Positions 48,468 to 57,140 of a stretch of DNA of 64,000 nt are shown here, piece after piece. Location of the stretch: contig JADBYZ010000026.1 in the NCBI GenBank assembly GCA_020402745.1, forward strand, positions 1 through 64,000. Direction: 5' to 3'. The notes under the pieces are model-generated. The model made no database searches and had not been told where the DNA came from. It saw only the letters and a program-made list of their open reading frames with translations. Position 1 is the first letter of the stretch. The number at the start of each line of letters is the position of its first letter. Origin of the DNA: Phenylobacterium sp. (GTDB lineage: Bacteria > Pseudomonadota > Alphaproteobacteria > Caulobacterales > Caulobacteraceae). The position numbers and the translations under genes were made by a program.

Positions 48468-49748
48468 ATGGCCCAGGACCCTCAGGCGGAACGCGCCCGG
48501 CTGCGCTCGATCCTTGCGGGATCCGCCGGCAACATGGTCGAGACCTTCGACTGGTTCGTCTACGCCGCCTTCGCCCTCTACTTCGCCCCGGTCTTCTTTC
48601 CCAAGGGAGACCAGACCGCCCAGCTCCTGGGCTCGGCCGCCGTCTACGCCGTAGGGTTCCTCGCCCGGCCGTTTGGCGCCTGGATCATGGGGCTCTACGG
48701 CGACAGGGCCGGACGGCGGGCGGCGATGATCCTCGCCGTGGGACTCATGTGCCTGGGCTCGCTGATCATCGGCCTATGCCCCGGCTATGCCCAGATCGGC
48801 CTGGCGGCGCCCGCCATCCTGGTCCTGGCCCGCATCCTGCAGGGGGTCAGCATGGGGGGCGAGTACGGGGCCAGCGCCACCTACCTCTCTGAAATGGCCT
48901 CGCGGGACCGCCGGGGCTTCTGGTCGGGGATCTTCTACTCGACCCTGATGTCGGGGCAGCTCCTGGCCCTCCTGCTCCTGCTGGCCCTGACCGCGGTCCT
49001 GCCGCCCGAGCAGATGAACGCCTGGGGCTGGCGGGTGGCCTTCATTGTCGGCGCCCTGATGGCGACGGCGGTCCTGTTCATGCGGCGGGGGATGGAGGAG
49101 ACGCCCTCCTTCAAGGCCCGCGACGGCTCGCGAACGGCCACCTGGCGGCTTGTCACAGACCACCCTCGGGAGACCCTTATGGTCTTTGGCCTCACCGCCG
49201 GAGGCACCCTCGCCTACTACACCTTCGGGACCTACATGCAGAAGTTCCTGGTCAACACCTCGGGGTTCTCGAGAGACCAGTCGAACCTGATCACGACGGC
49301 GGCCCTGGCCTGCTTCGTGCTGATGCAGCCCCTGTCCGGAGCTCTTTCCGACCGCTTCGGGCGACGGGCCCTGCTGCTGGCCTTCGGCATCGGCGGGGTC
49401 GCCATGACCTGGCCGGTCCTCTCCACCCTGGCCGAGACGCGCGAGCCCCTGACCGCCTTCCTGCTGGTGCTGGGAAGTCTGGCCGTGGTCAGCGGCTACA
49501 CCTCCGTCAGCGCCATCGTGAAGGCGGAGATGTTCCCGACCGAAATCCGGGCCCTGGGCGTCGCCCTGCCCTACGCCATCGCCAACGCCCTGTTCGGAGG
49601 CACAGCCGAGTTCATCGCCCTCAGCTTCAAGCAGGCTGGCTTCGAGCCCGGGTTCTACATCTATGTCACGGTGGTCATCGGGATGTCCCTGGTGACCTAC
49701 CTGATCATGCCCGACACCCGCAGGACCAGCCGGATCCTGGAGGACTGA
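48468..49748 (+). CDS. MFS transporter, metabolite:H+ symporter type
   Basis: 426-residue twelve-helix MFS protein. The start SAGNMVETFDWFVYAAFALYFAP and the motif RPFGAWIMGLYGDRAGRR (between TM2 and TM3) are typical of the MHS/ShiA-ProP branch, which imports carboxylates or osmolytes with protons. The substrate is not identifiable. ATG 48468 with GGGGGA upstream; it is divergent from ilvD. Confidence 0.9.
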   Translation: MAQDPQAERARLRSILAGSAGNMVETFDWFVYAAFALYFAPVFFPKGDQTAQLLGSAAVYAVGFLARPFGAWIMGLYGDRAGRRAAMILAVGLMCLGSLIIGLCPGYAQIGLAAPAILVLARILQGVSMGGEYGASATYLSEMASRDRRGFWSGIFYSTLMSGQLLALLLLLALTAVLPPEQMNAWGWRVAFIVGALMATAVLFMRRGMEETPSFKARDGSRTATWRLVTDHPRETLMVFGLTAGGTLAYYTFGTYMQKFLVNTSGFSRDQSNLITTAALACFVLMQPLSGALSDRFGRRALLLAFGIGGVAMTWPVLSTLAETREPLTAFLLVLGSLAVVSGYTSVSAIVKAEMFPTEIRALGVALPYAIANALFGGTAEFIALSFKQAGFEPGFYIYVTVVIGMSLVTYLIMPDTRRTSRILED

Positions 49749-49754
49749 GCCCTT

Positions 49755-51647
49755 TCAGGCGTCTTCGGGGACGTCGAAGCTGCGGGGCTCAAGACCGGCC
49801 ATCCGGCGGCCCCAGGCGATCTCATAGGCCCTCTCGACCTGCCGGCGGGTCCGGTCCGTGTCAAAGAGGGGCGCGTCCGGCAGGTTCGCCGCCAGCCGCG
49901 CCTTGACGGCCGCCAGCCGCCCAGGGTCGCGGGCCATGGCGAGGGCCAGGGCCTTGTAATCTTCGAGCGAGGTCGTCACCAGGTCCGGCAGGCCCGTCGC
50001 CCGCAGGAGGGAGGCGGCGACCCTGGCGGCGAAGCTGCGCCCCGCGCAGGTCACCAGGGGCAGGCCCGCCCAGAGGGCGTCGCTGGCCGTGGTGTGGGCG
50101 TTGTACGGCAGGGTGTCCAGGAAGAGGTCCGCCAGCCGGTGACGGGCCAGGTGATCCGGCAGGGGCGCCTTGGGGGCGAAGATCAGCCGTCCGGCGTCAA
50201 CCCCCCTGTCGACGGCCTCGCGACGGAGGTTCGCCTCGATCACGGCATCGCCGCCCAGGAGCCAGAGAACGGACCCGGGAACCTCCTGCAGGAGCTGCAT
50301 CCAGACGTCGAAGACCGGCGGCGTGATCTTGTAACTGGCGTTGAAGCTGCAGAAGACAAAGCCGGTTTCCGGAAGGCCGACCTCGGCCCGGGTCGGGGTT
50401 TTGTCGGCGATCGCGCGGCGATCGTCATTGGGTTGGTAGGCGAAGGGAAGCCGGATGATCTTTTCGTCGTAACTCACAGATTCTTCTGCCGGAATGACCG
50501 TATGGTCCGCCAGGATGTAGTCTGCGGCGATCGTCCCCATGGCGCCGGGATAACCAAGGTAGTTGATCTGGACGGGCGCACAGCGGCGCGCGAAGATCCC
50601 CGGTCGGCAGTGGGTGGTGAAGCCGTTCAGGTCGACGGCGATGTCGATCTCCGCCGAGCGGAGGGCGGCGGCGATCCCTGCATCATCCATGGCGGAGACG
50701 TCTGTGAAGGTGTCACAGGCGGCCCGGACACGGGCGCGCATCTCATCTTCCACGAGAGGCGGCAGGGCGAAGGCATGGATCTCGAACCGGCTTCGGTCGT
50801 GGCGCTCCAGCATTCCCACCAAGAGTTGCGAAACGGCGTGGATCCGAAGATCCGAGGAGACATAGCCCACACGGAGGCGATCGTGGCGATAGGTCTCGCC
50901 CGTCCAGACCGCCGGCAGCGGTTCCGGAAATCGGCTCTTCATATGGGTGCGGACGCAGGCCATCTGGTCCGCCGGATCGTCATTGTGGGCCAGGAAGGTG
51001 AAGGGGATGGTCACCGGCTCGCCACGCCGGACGCCATCACGGACCTCGTCTTGCAGAGCGGCGAAGTCACGCCAGTCGCAGCTCCGCATCTGCTGGTCGA
51101 GCAGGGCGCCCGTCAGGTCGGGAAGCGAGGGCTGCAAGGCCCGAGCCGCGCGGTAGGACTCCACGGCCTCAGCATGCCGCTTCAGGGCTGAGAGAAGATG
51201 TCCCCGGTTCGAATGCGCCAGGGCGTAACCAGGTTCGGCGGCGAGAGCCGCATCCAGGGCGGCCAGGGCTTCCGCATTCCGGCCCATGGAGCGAAGGGCG
51301 TTGGAGCGAAGGTTGTGCGCATCCGCCGATCCCGGGCGCAAGGTTGCGGCCCGAGTGGCGAAGTCGAGAGATCGGGCGTCGTCATTGAGGGACCGAAAGG
51401 CCCGGCTGAGCCCAAGGAGGGCGTCGACACGACCCGGATCCCGCTCCACAAGGCGTGACCAGACCTCGATGGCCTCCCGGACCCGCCCGACGGACCGGAG
51501 GGCGACACCAAGGTTGTAGGCGGCGTTCCCATGCTCGGGACGGTCATCCAAAACCTGCCGGTAAACAGGAACGGCCTCCCGCGCCCGGCCGGCCCGATGG
51601 AGACCGACCGCGGCGTTGAAGCGGGCCTCGATCTCCGCGTCCGTCAC
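49755..51647 (-). CDS. TPR-SPINDLY family O-linked glycosyltransferase
   Basis: 630-residue protein: N-terminal tetratricopeptide repeats (about residues 1-175, phased at 34) and a C-terminal GT41/SPINDLY domain (about 210-620). Typical GT41 segments include RVGYVSSDLRIHAVSQLLVGMLERHDRSRFEI, PVQINYLGYPGAMGT, YNAHTTASDALWAGLPLVT and RVAASLLRATGLPDLV. It should transfer a sugar to Ser/Thr of a protein; the target is unknown. In Caulobacter a TPR glycosyltransferase, FlmG, modifies flagellin, but no flagellin genes are nearby. GTG start overlaps the gpx stop. Confidence 0.85.
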   Translation of the reverse strand: MTDAEIEARFNAAVGLHRAGRAREAVPVYRQVLDDRPEHGNAAYNLGVALRSVGRVREAIEVWSRLVERDPGRVDALLGLSRAFRSLNDDARSLDFATRAATLRPGSADAHNLRSNALRSMGRNAEALAALDAALAAEPGYALAHSNRGHLLSALKRHAEAVESYRAARALQPSLPDLTGALLDQQMRSCDWRDFAALQDEVRDGVRRGEPVTIPFTFLAHNDDPADQMACVRTHMKSRFPEPLPAVWTGETYRHDRLRVGYVSSDLRIHAVSQLLVGMLERHDRSRFEIHAFALPPLVEDEMRARVRAACDTFTDVSAMDDAGIAAALRSAEIDIAVDLNGFTTHCRPGIFARRCAPVQINYLGYPGAMGTIAADYILADHTVIPAEESVSYDEKIIRLPFAYQPNDDRRAIADKTPTRAEVGLPETGFVFCSFNASYKITPPVFDVWMQLLQEVPGSVLWLLGGDAVIEANLRREAVDRGVDAGRLIFAPKAPLPDHLARHRLADLFLDTLPYNAHTTASDALWAGLPLVTCAGRSFAARVAASLLRATGLPDLVTTSLEDYKALALAMARDPGRLAAVKARLAANLPDAPLFDTDRTRRQVERAYEIAWGRRMAGLEPRSFDVPEDA

Positions 51648-52138
51648 GCCGAGGTCGGGGCCGAAAGCGCGGCTTCGACCGCAGAGACGATTTCCGCGGC
51701 CTGGGGATCCGTGCGAGGTCCGAAGGCGGCGATCAGCTGGCCGTCACGACCGACCAGCAGCTTGTGGAAGTTCCACGCCGGGTCGGCGGCCTCGCCCAGG
51801 GTCTCCAGGGCCCACTTGTAGAAGGGGTGGGCGGAGGCGCCCTTGACATCTTCCTTGGCGGTCAGCGGGAAGTCGATGTTGAACCGGGTCTCGCAGAAGG
51901 CCTTGATCTCGGCCTCGGTCCCCGGCTCCTGGCCCATGAACTGATTGCAGGGAACGCCCAGCACGGTGAGCCCCTGGTCCCGATACTTCGCATAGAGAGC
52001 CTCGAGCCCCTCATACTGCGGGGTCAGGCCGCAGCGCGAGGCGGTGTTCACCACCAACACGGCGCGGTCGCGGAATCCGGTCAGGGGAAGCGGCTTCCCG
52101 TCGATGGACCGGAAGGAGAAGTCATAGAGGTTGGTCAT
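51644..52138 (-). CDS. Glutathione peroxidase (Cys type)
   Basis: 164-residue thiol peroxidase that reduces peroxides. The active Cys is Cys36 in NTASRCGLTPQY, and the catalytic Gln, Trp and Asn are in CNQFMGQE and WNFHK. The codon is TGC, so this is the cysteine form, not selenocysteine. Such enzymes often use thioredoxin rather than glutathione. It lies 20 bases downstream of the Gfo/Idh/MocA gene. Confidence 0.93.
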   Translation of the reverse strand: MTNLYDFSFRSIDGKPLPLTGFRDRAVLVVNTASRCGLTPQYEGLEALYAKYRDQGLTVLGVPCNQFMGQEPGTEAEIKAFCETRFNIDFPLTAKEDVKGASAHPFYKWALETLGEAADPAWNFHKLLVGRDGQLIAAFGPRTDPQAAEIVSAVEAALSAPTSA

Positions 52139-52158
52139 TGGAGTCTCCTGTCGAGAGG

Positions 52159-53097
52159 TCAGACGTGGTGCCGGGGGCCGGAGTCTTCCACCGCATGCTC
52201 GATGGCCAGGGCGAGGTCCAGAGCCCGGACGGCCTCCTCGCCGGTGACCACCGGCCGGTCCCGCTCTCCCCGGACGCAGTCCAGGAAGGCGCCGACGCTG
52301 GCCCCCAGGGGGTCGCGGGCGCCGGGCGTGTCGGCGAAGTCCGGATTGAGGTCGAACCGGGTGGTGTTGCGGAAGGTCCGGGCCAGGAAGTCGATCTCCA
52401 GCTCTCCGGAGGGATAGACCACCTTCATTGACCGGCGCCGCTCGGGGGCCATGCGCGAAGCGTCGAAGATCGCCGTGAATCCGTCATCGAAGGTCACCTC
52501 GGCGCGCACGGCGTCCAGGCCGCCGCTGTAGGCGATGTCGCCCTCCCCCTCGGCCGTCAGGGGCGCGCCCGCCGAGAGGGCCAGGGCCAGGTCGAGGTCG
52601 TGGATCATCAGGTCGAGGATGACGGAGATGTCGAGGCTGCGCTGGCTGACAGGCCCCTGACGCACGGCCTCCAGCCTGAGGGGCCGCTCCGGCGCGCTGA
52701 ACAGACCGATGGCGTCGAAAACCACCCGCTCCTGGTGCCCGCAGGCCACCACCAGGCCGCGCCGCGACGCCTCCGCAAGGATACGGTCGGACTCCTCCAG
52801 GCTGACGGCCAGGGGCTTCTCCACATAGACCGGCCGCCCGGCCCTGAGGGCCGCCAGGGCGCCTTCGGCGTGCAGGACCCCGGGGGACGCCACGGTCACC
52901 ACATCGACAGCGTCCAGGAAGGCGGACAACTCCGAGAAGGCTTCCGCCTGGTGCCGGGAGGCCACCTCGCGGGCCCGCTCCAGGTCCGGATCGAAGACGG
53001 CGGCCAGCCGCGCGCCCGCAGTCTGGGCGTACTGGCGGGCGTGGTAGCCCCCGAACACCCCGGCGCCGATCACCCCGCCCCTCAGGACCTTGTCCAT
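52159..53097 (-). CDS. Gfo/Idh/MocA family oxidoreductase
   Basis: 312-residue NAD(P)-dependent sugar or polyol oxidoreductase. N-terminal Rossmann motif GVIGAGVFGGYHARQYAQ, the EKP motif in VYVEKPLAVSLEESDRI (catalytic Lys), and LMIHDLDLALAL, whose His/Asp complete the active site. Substrate unknown; UDP-sugar or myo-inositol dehydrogenase are typical members. ATG 53097 is preceded by GGAG. Confidence 0.87.
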   Translation of the reverse strand: MDKVLRGGVIGAGVFGGYHARQYAQTAGARLAAVFDPDLERAREVASRHQAEAFSELSAFLDAVDVVTVASPGVLHAEGALAALRAGRPVYVEKPLAVSLEESDRILAEASRRGLVVACGHQERVVFDAIGLFSAPERPLRLEAVRQGPVSQRSLDISVILDLMIHDLDLALALSAGAPLTAEGEGDIAYSGGLDAVRAEVTFDDGFTAIFDASRMAPERRRSMKVVYPSGELEIDFLARTFRNTTRFDLNPDFADTPGARDPLGASVGAFLDCVRGERDRPVVTGEEAVRALDLALAIEHAVEDSGPRHHV

Positions 53098-53211
53098 TCT
53101 CTGCTCCGGAATCCTGGCTTGCAGCTAGCATTCCGCGTCACCAGACGCCACCTTGGGCGAAGTTCCAGAACAGCGGCGCCGCCGCCTCGTCCAGCGACCT
53201 AGGGGGAAGAC

Positions 53212-54228
53212 ATGACCACTTCACGGGAAATCCGACTGCGCAGCCGCCCGCAGGGCCTGCCCGCCGCCGCCAACTTCGAGCTCGCCACCGTCGAGCTTGC
53301 CGCCCCCGGGCCGGGCGAGGTCCAGGTCCGCAACACCTGGATGACCGTCGATCCCTACATGCGCGGGCGCATGAACGACGTGAAGAGCTATGTCCCGCCC
53401 TTCCAGCTGGGCAAGCCCCTCGAGGGCGGCGCCATCGGCGAGGTGATCGCTTCGGGCGATCCGGCCCTGAAGCCCGGCGACCTTGTCCAGTCGAACTTCG
53501 GCTGGCGCGAGGCCTTCAACGCGCCGGCGTCGAGCGTCCAGAAGCTCAACACCCATGGCCTGCCGACCGAGGCCTTCCTGGGCGTGGCCGGCATGCCCGG
53601 CCTGACCGCCTATGCCGGCCTGCTCCGCGTCGCCGCCCTCAAGCCGGGCGATGTGGTCTTCGTCTCCGGCGCCGCCGGGGCCGTGGGCTCCCTCGTGTGC
53701 CAGATCGCCAAGCTGAAGGGCCACAAGGTCATCGCCTCGGCCGGCGGCGCAGAGAAAGCCCGCTTCCTGAAGGACGAGATCGGGGTCGATGCGGTGATCG
53801 ACTACAAGGCGACGGGCGACAGCGCCGCCGCCCTGACCGCCGCCCTGGCTGAAGCGGCCCCTGAAGGTATCGACGTCTACTTCGACAATGTCGGCGGCGG
53901 CCACCTGGAAGCGGCCCTGAACGCGGCCCGTCCCTTCGGCCGCTTCGCCATCTGCGGGATGATCTCCATGTACAACGCCGAGGCGCCCGTCCCCGGCCCC
54001 TCCAACATGGCGCTGATCATCGGCAAGAACCTTCGGCTGGAAGGCTTCATCGTCTCCAATCACTGGAACATGATGGGCGACTTCCTGAAGGAACTCGGCG
54101 CCTGGCACGCCCAGGGCCAGCTGAAGTGGCGCCAGACCGTGCGCGAGGGCATCGCCTCCGCCCCCGACGCCTTCATCGGGCTCTTCACGGGCGCCAACAT
54201 GGGCAAGATGCTGGTCAAGCTGGCCTAA
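53212..54228 (+). CDS. NADP-dependent oxidoreductase, MDR (CurA-like) family
   Basis: 338-residue medium-chain reductase without zinc ligands. The cofactor motif is VSGAAGAVGSLVCQIAKLKG near residue 153. The N-terminal domain contains TWMTVDPYMRGRMND, and the C-terminal FDNVGGGHLEAALN is typical of the PTGR/CurA branch, which reduces alpha,beta-enones and related carbonyls. ATG 53212 with GGGGGAAG upstream. It overlaps the dehalogenase gene by 4 bases at its 3' end, convergently. Confidence 0.92.
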   Translation: MTTSREIRLRSRPQGLPAAANFELATVELAAPGPGEVQVRNTWMTVDPYMRGRMNDVKSYVPPFQLGKPLEGGAIGEVIASGDPALKPGDLVQSNFGWREAFNAPASSVQKLNTHGLPTEAFLGVAGMPGLTAYAGLLRVAALKPGDVVFVSGAAGAVGSLVCQIAKLKGHKVIASAGGAEKARFLKDEIGVDAVIDYKATGDSAAALTAALAEAAPEGIDVYFDNVGGGHLEAALNAARPFGRFAICGMISMYNAEAPVPGPSNMALIIGKNLRLEGFIVSNHWNMMGDFLKELGAWHAQGQLKWRQTVREGIASAPDAFIGLFTGANMGKMLVKLA

Positions 54229-55130
54229 CCGCCGGCGAAGGACCTCAGGGCGGCCTCGGCGACGGGGCCGCCCCATTCCTGGACGAAGTGCCCGGCCTCC
54301 GGGATCCTCAGGGGCTCCGGGCAGTTGGGCAGGAAGCGCCTCAGGTCCTCCATGACCGGCGGCCCCAGCACCATGTCGGCCTCGCCGATCGCCATGAAGA
54401 CCTTTCCCTTGAAGTCCTTCGACCAGAAGTCCTGGGCGGCGAGGCTCTCTTCTATGCCTTCCATGCCAGGGTCGGTCATGACCCGCTCGGGAAAGGCGCG
54501 GACCCCGGCCTTGTAGCGGATATCCGGGAAGGGGGCGTCGTAGGCCGCGCGCTCAGCCTCCGTCAGGTGCGGCGTCCCCCGCCCGATGAGGGCGCCCACC
54601 GCCAGGTCCGGATTGGCCTTGGCGTAGGCGCGCCAGGCGAGGAAGCCCTCGGAAGGCGGGGTCCCCGTCGCCAGGGTGGTGTTCATGGCGATCAGGCGGG
54701 AGAGCCGGCCCCGGAACCCTTCATCCACGGGCAGGGTCAGGCCGATCAGGCCGCCCCAGTCCTGGACCACCAGGGTAATGTCCCGCAGGTCCAGCCGCTC
54801 GACCAGGGCCAGCAGCATCCGACGGTGGAAGTGAAAGCCGTAGACGGCGTCGTCCACCGGCTTGTCCGAGCGCCCGAAACCGAACAGGTCCGGCGCTACC
54901 ACCCGGGCGCCCGAGGCCAGAAAGGCCGGGATCATCCGCCGGTAGAGAAAGCTCCAGGTCGGCTCGCCGTGCAGGCACAGGAAGGTCGGCGACCCGGTCT
55001 TCGGCCCCTCGTCGATCACCGCACAGCGCAGGCCCTCATAGCCCGGAAGGTCGTCGACGTACCGCGGCGTCCAGGGAAAGTCCGGCAGGTCCGCGAAGCG
55101 TTCTTCGGGGGTGCGCAGGGCGTCGATCAT
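54225..55130 (-). CDS. Haloalkane dehalogenase, DhlA-like (HLD-I)
   Basis: 301-residue alpha/beta-hydrolase close to Xanthobacter DhlA. It should hydrolyse a C-halogen bond to alcohol plus halide. Key residues can be aligned: nucleophile Asp124 and halide ligand Trp125 (VVQDWGG), Glu56 (HGEPTW), cap Trp166 (FLAWRAYA, DhlA Trp175), Asp252 (GEADMVLG, DhlA Asp260) and His281 (AGHFVQE, DhlA His289). The cap stretch between Asn150 and Trp166 is 16 residues, against 27 in DhlA. ATG 55130 gives the DhlA-like N-terminus; an upstream GTG or ATG would add a non-homologous tail. Confidence 0.9.
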   Translation of the reverse strand: MIDALRTPEERFADLPDFPWTPRYVDDLPGYEGLRCAVIDEGPKTGSPTFLCLHGEPTWSFLYRRMIPAFLASGARVVAPDLFGFGRSDKPVDDAVYGFHFHRRMLLALVERLDLRDITLVVQDWGGLIGLTLPVDEGFRGRLSRLIAMNTTLATGTPPSEGFLAWRAYAKANPDLAVGALIGRGTPHLTEAERAAYDAPFPDIRYKAGVRAFPERVMTDPGMEGIEESLAAQDFWSKDFKGKVFMAIGEADMVLGPPVMEDLRRFLPNCPEPLRIPEAGHFVQEWGGPVAEAALRSFAGG

Positions 55131-55250
55131 GGGGCGGTCCTCGTCAGGCTGGGCCCAGCCTCCCATGGGTTGGCCCCTCGACCAAGTCCGCCCGTTGGCG
55201 CGGGGACGCCCAGCCGCTAGAAAGACCCCAGCACAGCCCGGAGCCCGCCC

Positions 55251-56150
55251 GTGTCCCGCCTCTTCAACGCCTACGTCATCGTCGACTGGAGCGCCGCCGC
55301 CAAGCCGACCACTGGGGCGGACTCGGTCTGGATCGGCGTGATGAAGCGGGATGTCCGCTTCCGGCTGACCTTCGAGGCCTTCAACCCGCCGACCCGGTCG
55401 GAGGCCGAGAAGAAGCTCACCGTCCTGCTCGACGACTTCCGCAAGCGGTCCGAGCGCGCCCTCCTGGGCTTCGACTTTCCCCTCGGTTTCCCGCGGGGCT
55501 TTGCAGCGGCGCTAAGCCTGCCGGGCGAGGCGCCCTGGCGGGCCGCCTGGGACCAGCTGGACCGGATGGTCAAGGACAAGCCGGACAACACCAACAACCG
55601 GTTCGGCGTGGGCTCGGAGATCAACCGGCGCATGACCGGCGGCCCCTTCCCCTTCTGGGGCTGCCCGCCCAAGGACACCCTGACCACCCTTCAGCCCAAG
55701 CGCACGCGCGACCATGGCCCCGGCGACCTGCCGGAGTTCCGCCACGCCGACGCCGCAGCCAAGGCCGCCTCGATCTGGAAGCTGTATTACAACGGCTCGG
55801 TGGGCGGCCAGGCCCTGCTGGGCATCCCCTTCGTGCGCCGCCTGCAGGCGAACCGCGGCGAGGGCTTCCGGATCTGGCCCTTCGAGACCGGCTTCCAGCC
55901 CCTGACCGAAGCCTCGCTGGCGGGGGTCGAGGTGGTGGCGACCGAGGTCTACCCCTCCCTCTACAAGGCCCAGCCGGGTCCGGGCGAGGTCAAGGACCTG
56001 GCCCAGGTGCGGGCGACCGCCGAGCACTTCGCCCGGCTGGACGAGGCCGGAAAACTCGGCGCCGTCTTCGGCCCCGGCAAGGGCCTCAGCCCGGAGGTCG
56101 CAGCCGACGCCGAGCTCGAGGAAGGCTGGATCCTGGGCGTCGAGGGCTAG
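55251..56150 (+). CDS. Uncharacterised RNase H-fold-like (DUF429-type) protein
   Basis: 299-residue soluble protein. The N-terminal VIVDWSAAAKP (Asp12), LLGFDFPLGFPRG (Asp75) and VVATEVYPSL (Glu232) form a spaced Asp-Asp-Glu set like that of RNase H-fold DUF429 proteins. Homologues in other alphaproteobacteria are often labelled as cobalamin protein CbiG, which the sequence does not support. A further conserved-looking block is KDKPDNTNNRFGVGSEIN. GTG start at 55251. It stands alone, followed by the dispersed repeat. The function is unknown. Confidence 0.75.
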   Translation: MSRLFNAYVIVDWSAAAKPTTGADSVWIGVMKRDVRFRLTFEAFNPPTRSEAEKKLTVLLDDFRKRSERALLGFDFPLGFPRGFAAALSLPGEAPWRAAWDQLDRMVKDKPDNTNNRFGVGSEINRRMTGGPFPFWGCPPKDTLTTLQPKRTRDHGPGDLPEFRHADAAAKAASIWKLYYNGSVGGQALLGIPFVRRLQANRGEGFRIWPFETGFQPLTEASLAGVEVVATEVYPSLYKAQPGPGEVKDLAQVRATAEHFARLDEAGKLGAVFGPGKGLSPEVAADAELEEGWILGVEG

Positions 56151-56180
56151 GCCCAGACACCCCTCCCTACCCCGGCGCCG

Positions 56181-56297
56181 CCGTTGACCCCCTCACCGAC
56201 CTTCGGTCGGAGCTCCCCCTGATGGGGAGCAATTGGCGCCCTCATTCCTCCCCCCAGGGGGAGGTGGACCGCGCAGCGGGCCGGAGGGGGTCAACGG
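56181..56297. repeat. Dispersed inverted-repeat element, full-length copy
   Basis: A 117-base element bounded by perfect 14-base inverted ends: CCGTTGACCCCCTC at 56181-56194 and GAGGGGGTCAACGG at 56284-56297. Inside are three nested hairpins (CCGACC/GGTCGG, GCTCCCC/GGGGAGC and CCTCCCCC/GGGGGAGG). The right three quarters matches 133-220 of this window. It lies between convergent 3' ends of two genes and carries no coding sequence. The layout resembles a MITE or an intergenic REP-type palindrome; no transposase in the window could mobilise it. Confidence 0.8.
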
Positions 56298-56318
56298 AAT
56301 CGCCGCTCACCCCAACCT

Positions 56319-57140
56319 CTAGCCAAACCGGGCCAGGAAGCTTGTCGGGGTCAGGCGGACATGAGCGTCCAGGGGCGGCGCCAGCTCGAAGGCGCGGGGC
56401 TCGCGGGCGAAGTTCCAGACCCTGACAAGGCGCCAGGACTCGCGGTTGTCATTGGCCACGTCCAGCTCGTTGCGGCTGATGTGGAAAGCCGAGCGCTCCC
56501 AGCCATTCGTGGTCTTGACCTCGACCAGTCGGGGCCGACCCTCGGGCGTGAAGCTGGAGATATCGTAGCCGGCGCCATCGCCGTCTTCCTCGGAGGTCCA
56601 GCGGACCTGGTCGGCGAGATCCCTGCGACCCGCAACGGCCAGGGCATGGCGCTCATGGGCGAGCACCAGGGCCTCGCCGGCCCGACCCAACTCCCGGTTC
56701 CGCGCGTCCGCCTCAGCCGGGTCGAAACGGCGCGCAATGGCCTCGGCGCGGATGGGGTCAAGGGAGGGTCGGTTGAGGGGCGGTGGCGGTGGCTGGAAGA
56801 AGAGCGCCCGGGCCTCCTGTGCGCCAGATGAGGAGCCTCGATAGGGCGTCCTGTCCCTCCCCATGCGCCTGAGAACGGCGTCGATCAGCCGAATCTGGAA
56901 GGCCCGAGCGGGGAGATAACCCACGATCCGTGGCTGGTTCAGCTCCTGCATGACCGCACTTATGTTCCGGTGCTTGAACTCGATCGACTTGTGCGACCGT
57001 CCCGGCAGGCGCCCCTGCAGCGCGCGATTGTGAGCCGCCTTGTTGAAAGGCCGCCCGGCGAGTTCGTCCGCCAGCATGTCAAAGTAGTCTGCGACGATCC
57101 GGTCGTTCTCTGCGTCCGACCAGTCGCCGCCCCCGCTCAC
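56319..57140 (-). CDS. DUF3883 domain protein, PD-(D/E)XK nuclease-like
   Basis: 273-residue two-part protein. The N-terminal 95 residues are helical (WSDAENDRIVADYFDMLADELAG...SIEFKHRNISAV), a domain I have seen joined to restriction-type nucleases. The C-terminal DUF3883 domain (about 150-240) carries a nuclease-like set: Glu156 (GRAGEALVL), Asp193 (GYDISSF) and Glu207-x-Lys209 (VEVKTTNG). The GTG start overlaps the MATE stop (GTGA), so the two are coupled. The substrate is unknown; a restriction or damage-repair role is inferred only from the fold. Confidence 0.75.
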   Translation of the reverse strand: MSGGGDWSDAENDRIVADYFDMLADELAGRPFNKAAHNRALQGRLPGRSHKSIEFKHRNISAVMQELNQPRIVGYLPARAFQIRLIDAVLRRMGRDRTPYRGSSSGAQEARALFFQPPPPPLNRPSLDPIRAEAIARRFDPAEADARNRELGRAGEALVLAHERHALAVAGRRDLADQVRWTSEEDGDGAGYDISSFTPEGRPRLVEVKTTNGWERSAFHISRNELDVANDNRESWRLVRVWNFAREPRAFELAPPLDAHVRLTPTSFLARFG

